Part shown: in pieces, positions 24,532 to 32,388 of the stretch
How the letters are laid out: each line of letters begins with the position of its first letter
How positions within the stretch are numbered: the stretch's first letter is position 1
Origin: Betaproteobacteria bacterium
GTDB lineage: Bacteria > Pseudomonadota > Gammaproteobacteria > Burkholderiales > SG8-39
Assembly (NCBI GenBank): GCA_016195915.1
Contig: JACPYS010000033.1
Span: forward strand, 1-64,000
DNA length: 64,000 nucleotides
Reading direction: 5' to 3'
Position numbers and translations under genes: made by a program
Notes under the pieces: generated by a model
What the model saw: only the letters and a program-made list of their open reading frames with translations
Told to the model about the DNA's origin: nothing
The model's database searches: none

Positions 24532-26460
24532 CTAGGCCGCTACCCCGGCGGATTCGGACAGCTTTCGAAGGTTCCATTCGACAAATCCTCCCCGCTGAAG
24601 TGTGAGCCCGAAATGAATGGCGACAACCCCGGACAGCTCAATCAAGCACCACTTTCTGTCTTTAACCACCCTGTTTCGGACGAGGCTGAAAGCGTTGTAC
24701 GCAACACCGAATTGCAGTACGCGGGCAAGCGCGGGGTGCTCCTCGGGAATACGTGCGAAGTCTTCCTCCAGAATGCCAACACCGTTCGCCCCAGCACCGA
24801 GCGGCGCGGTCTCCCGTATGCTTCGTTCGACGCAGGCATCGCCGATCGCGGCACTCAGACGGCGCACCTGAGGATGCAGCGGAAAATTCCATTCATTCAT
24901 GATGGAATCCGCTCGCTCGCGAAGCAAATCATGCTGCACCCGAGGGGGCAGCGTGAAATTCTTGTCCCGAATGATGAGCATCTCGCTCCGATCGACAAGA
25001 TCTGCTGCAAGCCTAAGGAATTGCTCGGCATTCTCGCTGCCAGCGTCGCAAAGCGTGTCGATCCCGTAAAAGAATGGACGCCTGAATTCATGGAGGAGAT
25101 GCAACCTCGCGCCTTCTGCAACGCCGGAATCCGCTCTGACCGGACGTCCTTCTGGCCGCTCCTCGTCGTCTCCAAACAGACTCACCTGTGGTCGCCGTGA
25201 GGCATATCGGGCCATCAGGATCTTCAGCATCGCCAGCTTGATATCGTCGCCGATATCGACCGTTTCCGCACCGGACAGATATGTTTCGATCTGTTTCTCG
25301 ATCTGCGCCCTGTCCTCATCGCTAAGCGCCAGCTTGTCCTGCTTTGCGTCCACGGTTTGCGCGAGCTTGGATAGCTGCGAGCTCGAAAGGGACTCCGGCG
25401 CCGACTGAATAAGGGTCGCGAAGTCCGTGACGCGCTTTCGGCTGAACGTCGGCATTTGGAGGAGGTAGCGGTTCGCCATGTCCTTGGCCATGCGCCGAAA
25501 GGCCCTCCGCCCCATAGACCGACTGTCTCCCAGCGATTCGCCTTGAAGAGTGATGACCTTGATTTCGCGACCGCGCTGCACGCCGGGTAGATTCTCGTCT
25601 TCCGTAACCAATGCCTTAGAGCCCAGCAGTACGCCCTCTGGCGACAGTGCATCCAGACGCGATAGCACCCAGCGGGACACAGCCAGTTCCCGCTTGATGA
25701 GCCACCTCAGGAACTGGTCGAACTGACGTTGATGCAGAGAATGCGCATCGTCGAACATCACGAGCGGGCGCAGATGAAACTCCTCCGCGCCGTCCCGAAC
25801 TAGAATTTCGGTCACGACGTCGAACGGCCGATACGCCGATACGGCCTGCGCATTCAGGTCATCGACGTTGGGCGCGACCAGTGCGGCGGAGACTTGATAG
25901 ATCGCTTGCTCGACTTCCTGCGCGCGCGCCAGGAGGCTAGGGCCCTCAATCCCGCCGATCGCCTGCGTCGCCGCCTCGGTGCCCGCTTTCGGGACGATGC
26001 GCACGCGATCCAGCGGAATGTCGCTCGATTCGAGATTGCGCAACCAGCCCAGCATTGCTCTCGCCTGGAGCAGGCCGCGCATCAGGTTGAACTTGACATC
26101 GTCCTTGTAGGGCAGTTCCCAGAAATCGCGATATTCCGCCTCGAGCGGCAAGCGAAAGCCGCTCACAACTGGGCGGTCCTCGACGATCGCCCGGCAGTGC
26201 GTGAGCGCATCAAGGAGGGGGCGATAGGTGTCGGTATCGCTTTGCCTCAATACCGCGCGCAACACCGGAAACTGGAAGAGCCTCGCCATCGTCGTCTTCC
26301 CGCTGCCCGGCGTCCCGATCACCGTCACAAGGCGATCGAAGAGAACATCTCCTTTCGCCGCGGGCCCGAAATAGACGTTTAGCGGCTCGGGACTGACGAC
26401 TTGGAGAAACGCGACATCGTCGCGATATAGCTCGGTCGCCCGTTTCGTGAATGGATTCAC
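24532..26460 (-). CDS. P-loop ATPase of ORC/CDC6-like or AAA+ type
   Basis: The 642-residue protein has Walker A GTPGSGKTT at residues 49-57 and Walker B PLVMFDDAHSL at 232-242, followed by a candidate sensor in SRWVLSRLDALS. The long insert between Walker A and B and the DDAH (rather than DE) Walker B recall ORC/CDC6-like or STAND-type regulatory ATPases. The C-terminal half is mostly helical with two charged stretches and no recognised effector. It lies two bases after the PRTase gene. I recall published comparative genomics pairing PRTase domains with ORC/CDC6-like ATPases in conflict systems, which fits, but I cannot confirm it here. It may sense an invader signal and drive the PRTase. 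Confidence 0.8.
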   Translation of the reverse strand: MNPFTKRATELYRDDVAFLQVVSPEPLNVYFGPAAKGDVLFDRLVTVIGTPGSGKTTMARLFQFPVLRAVLRQSDTDTYRPLLDALTHCRAIVEDRPVVSGFRLPLEAEYRDFWELPYKDDVKFNLMRGLLQARAMLGWLRNLESSDIPLDRVRIVPKAGTEAATQAIGGIEGPSLLARAQEVEQAIYQVSAALVAPNVDDLNAQAVSAYRPFDVVTEILVRDGAEEFHLRPLVMFDDAHSLHQRQFDQFLRWLIKRELAVSRWVLSRLDALSPEGVLLGSKALVTEDENLPGVQRGREIKVITLQGESLGDSRSMGRRAFRRMAKDMANRYLLQMPTFSRKRVTDFATLIQSAPESLSSSQLSKLAQTVDAKQDKLALSDEDRAQIEKQIETYLSGAETVDIGDDIKLAMLKILMARYASRRPQVSLFGDDEERPEGRPVRADSGVAEGARLHLLHEFRRPFFYGIDTLCDAGSENAEQFLRLAADLVDRSEMLIIRDKNFTLPPRVQHDLLRERADSIMNEWNFPLHPQVRRLSAAIGDACVERSIRETAPLGAGANGVGILEEDFARIPEEHPALARVLQFGVAYNAFSLVRNRVVKDRKWCLIELSGVVAIHFGLTLQRGGFVEWNLRKLSESAGVAA

Positions 26461-26462
26461 GA

Positions 26463-27584
26463 CTATGACACGTGCCGCTGGCGGCGGCGGAAAAGAGGTC
26501 GCGTCTCAGGTTCCTTCGTACCGTCGCGGTCGCTCGCTTCGCACTCTGCCCACAGCAAAGGCACGGAATTGTTCGGGGTGTTGTGGTCGAGCACAAGCGG
26601 CAACGCGCATGCGCCATATCCGAGGTTGATTCGGTCGTACCCGCCTTTGCGCGTGCTGTCCGTCTCGATCGCCGAGTTGTAATACTTCTCTGTCAGCCGA
26701 ACGAGTCTTGCGTCGCTGGACATGCTGGTCTCGTTGGGCATGGCGAGTTCGTAAGTGAACGCGACCTCCGGAAACCAATTGCCCACCCCAAGCTCGCCGC
26801 GAGCCTGGACCTCTCGCTGCGCAACGGCGTCAATGGCCCCAGGCACCGCGATGTAGTGGTGCACGACAACCTTCCATGTCGGTTCGAAAAGACTCGCCAC
26901 GCCTCCCTGCACTCGATCGATCGAGTGCCGGAACCGGACGAGCCGCCCCGTCCATGAGCCGTTCTCCCGTCGCAAGACCGTCGAACCGGTCCCCATGAAA
27001 TCATCCACGAGAACGACCTGAGCGAACTTGGCGTCCTTGTCCTTCGATTCGGTCCGCAGCTTTTGAACCAGATCGTCCCATTTCACGTCGTCGACCTGGG
27101 TCATTCCGACGAACTGCTCGTTGGACAAGATCGGCGTCGTCGCTCGCCTCAACTGATCGACGCGCGCCCCGTCGCTCAGCGCCATGATAAGAGTCTGGCG
27201 ACGCAGTTTCGTGAACTGGTCCCGGGCTTCATGTACGGTCCAGACCTTGTACGGCGGGATCGACCGGATTGCTGCCACTTGCCGCAGCAAGCGTTTCTCG
27301 AGCGTGCGTGGATAGAAAAGCTCCACGAGTCGCTGCAGCTCACTCTCGCCGATATAGATAAGTCGGCGTCGAACGAATTCATAGGCAACCGCCCGATCTT
27401 CCCTGTCGAACTGCTGCAACCACGTCGCCAGGCTCTCGAGAAAACGAGCGCCGGCGCGGAAGTCCTCGTAGCCATTGTATTTCAACCTGGCCATCAACCT
27501 GAGCCAGCGAAATTCTTTCTCCGCCTGCTCGTCAGGCCAGCCCATGATCTCGCCCAGGACGCGCAGCGCAAGACGCGATTCCAT
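26463..27584 (-). CDS. Phosphoribosyltransferase-like protein (PRTase-CE type)
   Basis: The 373-residue protein contains VVLVDDFMGTGST at residues 190-202, the PRPP-binding signature (strand, two acidic residues, glycine-rich loop) of type I phosphoribosyltransferases. The first ~110 residues are helical (EFRWLRLMARLKYNGYEDFR, LIYIGESELQRLVELFYPRT) and the C-terminal ~150 residues form an extension with TRKGGYDRINLGYGACALPL. Such enzymes use PRPP to make nucleotides or nucleoside-like metabolites. It begins 7 bases after the SIS-HAD gene and ends 2 bases before the ATPase gene. The acceptor base is unknown. Confidence 0.82.
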   Translation of the reverse strand: MESRLALRVLGEIMGWPDEQAEKEFRWLRLMARLKYNGYEDFRAGARFLESLATWLQQFDREDRAVAYEFVRRRLIYIGESELQRLVELFYPRTLEKRLLRQVAAIRSIPPYKVWTVHEARDQFTKLRRQTLIMALSDGARVDQLRRATTPILSNEQFVGMTQVDDVKWDDLVQKLRTESKDKDAKFAQVVLVDDFMGTGSTVLRRENGSWTGRLVRFRHSIDRVQGGVASLFEPTWKVVVHHYIAVPGAIDAVAQREVQARGELGVGNWFPEVAFTYELAMPNETSMSSDARLVRLTEKYYNSAIETDSTRKGGYDRINLGYGACALPLVLDHNTPNNSVPLLWAECEASDRDGTKEPETRPLFRRRQRHVS

Positions 27585-27591
27585 TGTTCCC

Positions 27592-29565
27592 CTAATCGAC
27601 GATGAAGGCTACGCCGCGCCCGCTCTCGTGCGGCCGGAGTCTGAGTAGATATTCCTTCGCAGCCTCGACTCCTCGAGTCGCGGGCGAAGCGAGATTCCAG
27701 CATCGATCGGCAGCGCCGCTCACCTCGTCGACGCTCAGCGAATGCGACCCTGCGAGCAATTCAAAATCGTTGCCAGGCCAACAGCCGCGATCGCCGATGC
27801 AGATCGGTTCTGCCAGCGACTGTCCAACCAAGCTCCATACCCGCCCCACGACATTGCGCTTCGATACCCCTGGCGCCAACACATCGGCCGAATGGTCAGA
27901 CTGGACGACTCTCACACCCTGGATCCCGATGGTTCTCACGACTTCGTTGGCCAGCGCCCAAAGTGCAGACGGGGCGACGGCCTTTTTCGGCTCGAGCGTA
28001 ATCTGGTGCCGACGGTCGGTCTGCTTCGCCAAAATGGCAAGCTCCCGATGAGCGTGAAGCCCGCGCGCCACTATTGCAAGCTCCTCGCACATCGGGCCCT
28101 CGCGACGTGGCGATGAATCGTCGGACAGCGGGGCGACTTCAGCGCCGTTGTAGTAGCCGACGTGGACATTTCCCCAATGCTTTTCCAGCAACACACGGCG
28201 CAGTGCGTCGCGCACCGATACCCCGCGGCCCGTTGCGATTCCCACGGTGATCCCTGATACGACTAGACGTACAAGTTCGCGTGCGATGTCGGATTCCGGC
28301 GGCTCCGTCCGCTTTTTCGGTCCAACGAGCGTTCCGTCGTAGTCAAACACCACTGCTGCGAAATTCGCCTTTCGCAGCTTCATCCGATACTCGTTCAAGT
28401 CTCGAAGCCAGTCCTCCATCACCTCAAGCGTGGCAGGCCGCTCCACGGTTTGCCGTATTTTGCGTTCGAGGATTGCGCGGGTCGAAGCATCGACGTTTCC
28501 GGAGGAGCCGCTGCCCTTACAAATGTCGTAGTCGAGCTCGTATATCTCGTGCCCAAATGGCGGGACGCCCGGCCGGCCAGGATCGATTCTTCGTAGATCG
28601 CCTTTCCATTGCGCAAGGCGCTGCGAGATCACCACCGCTTCCAGGGCACCTTGCTGCCAATCCGGAGACAATGCTATCTGCAATGCTGGGACGGTCTTCG
28701 GGAGAATCGCGAGCGTCCGGGAGGCAAGCTCGCGCTCCTCCGATCCGATGAACGCGACAATCCCCGATTGTTCTGCGTTCTTGGCCAGCCAATGGTGGCG
28801 CCCATGGGCGAAGTTCCGGTAGTCGGCCACCTGGACACAGCCCAGAGCTGCCTCCGTAAAACGCGACTCCAGGTCGCAAGCCGCGGCTCGAGTCGCGGCA
28901 CCGTGCAGAACGACAAGCGTCTGCCGCTCGAGAACGCGCTCGACCCGCGAAAACTCTTCGGCTATTGCATTCGCACCTTGCAGTACGGTGTCACAGAGCA
29001 ACTTAGACGGGTTGAACTTACGGGTCTCGCCGGAGAACAAGATATCGTACGCCCGCGTCAACAACAGACAAAACCCGAGAAGCGAATTCGTAGCGAGAAA
29101 TCCATCTTTGCCGGTGGGCAGATCAAACAGCGCCAGATCGCAATAGGCACATGCTTCCGCGGCCCGTGCGAGCGGGCTCGAATGATTTCCGCACAAAACC
29201 CCCATGACGCGCGGTTCTGCCTGCACGGACACCGCAAACGCTTTGAGGATGTCAGCATTCGACCCGCCTGCGCTAATGAACCACGCACATTCCGCTCCGC
29301 ACGCTCCTTCTTCCAGGAAAGCCAGAGGAGTGCACACTCGTGCAGGCTGCCGCGCCAGCCGACGATGCAGCGTCGCGACGAAGTGGCAAGCCGTCAACGA
29401 GCCGCCAGAGCCGATCGCGAGCAGCGGCCTGCCGAACGACGGGGAAAGCGCGGCGACGAGGCCTTCAACGCTCTCCGCTGCCGCCCACGACAGCGTGCCG
29501 GAAAGACTGGCGATCTCCTCTGAGTACGGTTTACCCATTGATTCCAAAGCAGTTTGCGACGACAT
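27592..29565 (-). CDS. SIS domain-HAD phosphatase fusion protein
   Basis: The 657-residue protein joins two enzyme modules. Residues ~20-350 form a sugar isomerase (SIS) region: LLAIGSGGSLTACHF (48-62) and WFISAGGSNADIL (95-107) are phosphosugar-binding loops, with a second SIS half around VVLHGAATRAAACDLESRFTE. Residues ~400-650 form a HAD phosphatase: VVFDYDGTL with nucleophile D408 and acid D410, VGIATGRG (motif II) and CIGDRGCWPGNDFEL (motif IV). Together they suggest interconversion and dephosphorylation of a phosphosugar. It is first in the five-gene operon, at the ATG at 29565; the divergent promoter region starts there. I know of no characterised protein with this exact fusion. Confidence 0.83.
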   Translation of the reverse strand: MSSQTALESMGKPYSEEIASLSGTLSWAAAESVEGLVAALSPSFGRPLLAIGSGGSLTACHFVATLHRRLARQPARVCTPLAFLEEGACGAECAWFISAGGSNADILKAFAVSVQAEPRVMGVLCGNHSSPLARAAEACAYCDLALFDLPTGKDGFLATNSLLGFCLLLTRAYDILFSGETRKFNPSKLLCDTVLQGANAIAEEFSRVERVLERQTLVVLHGAATRAAACDLESRFTEAALGCVQVADYRNFAHGRHHWLAKNAEQSGIVAFIGSEERELASRTLAILPKTVPALQIALSPDWQQGALEAVVISQRLAQWKGDLRRIDPGRPGVPPFGHEIYELDYDICKGSGSSGNVDASTRAILERKIRQTVERPATLEVMEDWLRDLNEYRMKLRKANFAAVVFDYDGTLVGPKKRTEPPESDIARELVRLVVSGITVGIATGRGVSVRDALRRVLLEKHWGNVHVGYYNGAEVAPLSDDSSPRREGPMCEELAIVARGLHAHRELAILAKQTDRRHQITLEPKKAVAPSALWALANEVVRTIGIQGVRVVQSDHSADVLAPGVSKRNVVGRVWSLVGQSLAEPICIGDRGCWPGNDFELLAGSHSLSVDEVSGAADRCWNLASPATRGVEAAKEYLLRLRPHESGRGVAFIVD

Positions 29566-29864
29566 CCCCAGATTCCAAGCGGAAGTGTAATGTATGCTTA
29601 TACAGTAAATGCCTTTTCACATCCCCCCCTCAACCTGGCTGGTGCCCAAGAAGAAGATCGGGTTTACGTCCCCGGATAACGGCGTTTGCTGGCTCGCGTC
29701 TATTCTGGACCAGCCGACGATACCTCGGCCAGAAATCACGCTTTGCTTGCGCTACCAACCCCGTGACCGCACTCCCGCGTTGCCGATTACGTGCCGATGG
29801 CCACAAATATCGTTTTGCCGCGCAGTCATGCTGGATTCTAGCTTCCGACGGTTTGTTGCATACA
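29566..29864. promoter_or_regulatory. Divergent promoter region of the island operon
   Basis: These 299 bases separate the minus-strand SIS-HAD operon from the plus-strand set. TGTAT (29591-29595) and ATACA (29600-29604) form an inverted repeat with a 4-base spacer, 26 bases from the SIS-HAD start codon, within an AT-rich stretch that is the likely promoter. A plus-strand 103-codon frame covers the rest but has no coding character. Confidence 0.4.
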
Positions 29865-30607
29865 ATGAAGCCACAGCTTGGGGGGACTGTGCCGCTCTGG
29901 AAGATGAACTGCATGGATGACCGATATTCCGGGATGTGGCAGCGGTGGTATCGGCACCAATGCGTTGGGGTGGGCTGGTACAGCAAGTGGGGCTACCGTC
30001 TGACGGGCAAGTCCGAGGGCGAAAACGAGTCCGGCTGGAGGCACGCCCGCGGGGCGCTTCAGCAAATCGACGTAGGCCACCATATCGTCGTGGCGTTGCG
30101 CGGCCACAAAGTGGGGCGACTTGGCCAGGTTTCTGGGAAGGCCGTAAATGACTCCAATTGGGACCCTCTAGTGCCTCGAAGCGCCGATCTGCCGGAGGGC
30201 GAGATGGGTCGGCGCATCTTCGTTCGCTACGATATGACCGTCGATCCCGATGACAGGGAACCGATCGTGCGGCTGCCCGCTGGCAGCGAGGTCACTTCGG
30301 GAGAGCTTCGCCCCACGATCTCAGAAATCCCCCCGGTGCCGCGGAGCCTTCTCTCGCGGAATTTCGAGCCCTGCGGGGAGGCTTCGAGAACCCGAACGAC
30401 CGTGGCTGGCGCGTATGCCACAAACACCCGGTTGGCTTTGGTCAACGCGGCGCACTGGCCGACCTGCCCATCGGCGAGATCGAACGGCATTTTCGCCACT
30501 TCCTTTCACCGTCGAACATGTTTCTCGTTCCCAAGGCGTTGGGCGGTCTTGGCCCATTGCCGCAGATGTGCGCAGTCATAAAGGGCCGCACATATTCCAC
30601 GCAATGA
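29865..30607 (+). pseudogene. Frameshifted gene of unknown function at head of plus-strand set
   Basis: Two open frames form one protein. From the ATG at 29865 the first reads MKPQLGGTVPLWKMNCMDDR, then GMWQRWYRHQCVGVGWYSKW, DVGHHIVVALRGHKVGRLGQV and LRPTISEIP. The second, in a different frame, reads AEFRALRGGFENPNDRGWRV through ADLPIGEIERHFRHFLSPSN and ends at the TGA at 30605, which overlaps the next ATG as ATGA. The switch lies near a run of six C (30329-30334); one more C would restore a single frame of about 248 residues. It is a frameshift mutation or sequence error. The small beta-rich domain with VVALRGHKVGRLG could be PUA/EVE-like, a guess only. Confidence 0.6.
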
Positions 30608-31869
30608 CAGATCTTGGGAAATCGTACAAACGCTGGTATCCGGCCCTGCGGCGTGCAAAAGGGAAGCTTCGCTCCATGCTGAGAGAGATCGAAGGCGCCA
30701 TTGAGGACCGAACCTTAGTGCGGGCTCACGTGAGCGCCATTCGCATCAAGGATTTGCCGAGCTTCCAGCGCAAGGCCGACAGAAATGGATGGAACGGCGA
30801 CGAAGCCTTCGCTCGCTGCGGCGACGTCATAGGCGGCCGGGTCGTCTGCAACAACGCGGAAGATGTCTATCGATTCGTCGAGCTTCTAAAGGAGCTCCTT
30901 CCCGGGGATCAAGCGGCGTTCGAAATCCAGGACTGGATCAAAGCGCCGAACCAGCGCGGATATCGAGCGCTTCACATTAACTTTTGGCTCGATGTCAGCG
31001 ACACGTTCGCCCCGGAGCTCGTTCCGTGCGAAGTGCAGGTTCGCACGCGCTTGCAGGACGCCTGGGCAGAGCTTACCCACGGCGACATCTACAAGCAGCC
31101 GGGCCTCCCCGAAGATCTGCGTGGACGATCCAGGGAACTCTCGAACATCTTGGCGACAGCTGACAGTATCGCCAGCGCCATCCGCCAGCGGGCGGTACAG
31201 GAGGCTGTTGCGCCAAGTGAGCGGCCGGATCTGCGCTCAATTTCGTCCGCTGGCCTCGCGTTCACTTTCAAGGAGGTGTTCGGAAGGTCGCCACCCGATT
31301 ACTTAGTCCGGCAAGCGCTCAACCTATGCGAAGAGCTCGAGATTTCATCGCTCGAAAAGCTTCCGGAGACCCTTGGGCGTCCGGACTTTCGCGAAGAGGT
31401 CGGCAGGGCGTATCGGTCGATCATCGGCGTGCGCATGGGCGCGGAAGACGTGTTTCTCGCTGCCCTTCACGCCTTCGCCGGCGGCGAAGCGCAAGCATTC
31501 AAGTACGTGCGGCGCAAGGCGCGAAGAGAATTCCGAGAAATCGACCGCAACGCCCGGCGGGAAATGCTGTCGTCGCTTCCGTTCACGGTTGAGGAACTGA
31601 TAGCGCAGTTGGAAGATCCGCAGGGCGAGGCCGACGTGGAGAGTTGGGCTGACGCCTTGGGAGCCACGGATAGCTGCTCCATTTGCGGTACCACCATTGT
31701 CAGGCCCGACGCATTCGCGGAAGCGCTCGTCCAGCACTATGCTCCCTCGAACGCCGATGACGCACGGACGCGAATCGAGACGGCGCTCGTCCAATCCAGT
31801 GTGGAGCGCGGCGGTTGGGACAACTCTTCGCTATGTTCCTACCACGACGAACGGGCGTACAAAGATTAG
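30604..31869 (+). CDS. RelA/SpoT-type nucleotidyltransferase (alarmone synthetase-like)
   Basis: The 421-residue protein carries the synthetase motifs: AIRIKDLPSFQRKADR (residues 45-60), CGDVIGGRVVC (72-82) with the metal aspartate, GYRALHINF (119-127) and CEVQVRTRLQDAWAELTHGDIYK (142-164). These residues transfer pyrophosphate from ATP to GDP/GTP or, in toxic homologues, to ATP/ADP or tRNA. There is no HD hydrolase domain. The tail is much longer than in small alarmone synthetases and has CSIC and CSYH pairs, a possible zinc site. The ATG at 30604 overlaps the preceding stop as ATGA, which fixes the start. Its place beside HEPN and PRTase genes suggests a toxic or signalling synthetase. Confidence 0.87.
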   Translation: MTDLGKSYKRWYPALRRAKGKLRSMLREIEGAIEDRTLVRAHVSAIRIKDLPSFQRKADRNGWNGDEAFARCGDVIGGRVVCNNAEDVYRFVELLKELLPGDQAAFEIQDWIKAPNQRGYRALHINFWLDVSDTFAPELVPCEVQVRTRLQDAWAELTHGDIYKQPGLPEDLRGRSRELSNILATADSIASAIRQRAVQEAVAPSERPDLRSISSAGLAFTFKEVFGRSPPDYLVRQALNLCEELEISSLEKLPETLGRPDFREEVGRAYRSIIGVRMGAEDVFLAALHAFAGGEAQAFKYVRRKARREFREIDRNARREMLSSLPFTVEELIAQLEDPQGEADVESWADALGATDSCSICGTTIVRPDAFAEALVQHYAPSNADDARTRIETALVQSSVERGGWDNSSLCSYHDERAYKD

Positions 31870-32179
31870 CCAAGATCCTGTTTCCTTCTGGGCGCTCGCG
31901 CGCAGCTACCTTGCGGCGGCAGATCGCTTGCTGAGTGATCGACGCTCGGAGGTTTACCTGCCGGCCGCTTACCTCCTGTGCCACGCGCTGGAGCTTGGAC
32001 TCAAGGCGTATTTGCTGCATGCCGGAGCGGCAGAGCGTCTGCTGAGGGAATACGGCCACGATCTCGAAGCGTGCCTCGTTGCGGTCGAGAACAACGGACT
32101 GAGACGACACATCGCGCTCACGACGGAGGAACGTGACGACTTGAAGCTGATCAACGACCACTACGAGCGCAAGGAGTGA
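31799..32179 (+). CDS. Truncated HEPN-domain-like protein
   Basis: The conserved part reads VSFWALARSYLAAADRLLSD then YLPAAYLLCHALELGLKAYL and LREYGHDLEACLVAVENN, an all-helical HEPN-like domain; R-E-Y-G-H could be the RNase-type R-x3-H pair. It ends at residues LINDHYERKE followed directly by a stop, while relatives normally continue. The start is unsure: GTG at 31799 lies inside the preceding gene, and no ATG occurs between there and the conserved region. HEPN proteins are RNases in many conflict systems. This copy is probably broken at its 3' end by the island's right boundary. Confidence 0.55.
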   Translation: MWSAAVGTTLRYVPTTTNGRTKISQDPVSFWALARSYLAAADRLLSDRRSEVYLPAAYLLCHALELGLKAYLLHAGAAERLLREYGHDLEACLVAVENNGLRRHIALTTEERDDLKLINDHYERKE

Positions 32180-32388
32180 ACCGGACCCCGAAGTGCGGAC
32201 ACCACGAACCGAGAAAAGCGTTGTCCACGGATAGCCGCCAGCCGTGCTGCAGCACGACGTCAGGCCTGTCGTCGGGCCTGTACTCAAGGAAGAACTCGAC
32301 CGGATTGAAGCTCGGTTCGTAGTTCTCCGCGACGGACGCCGCGAACGCGCCTCCGCCGCCGATACAATGCCCGCAGGGAGGAGCACCC

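Noticed and set aside
29609-29920. 103-codon plus frame in the island's divergent promoter region
   Set aside because: Coding character is lacking and it overlaps the better frame starting at 29865.
32180-32388. Minus-strand frame encoding FNPVEFFLEYRPDDRPDVVL
   Set aside because: It looks protein-like but has no convincing start, ends against the truncated HEPN gene, and matches no family I know; at best a remnant.
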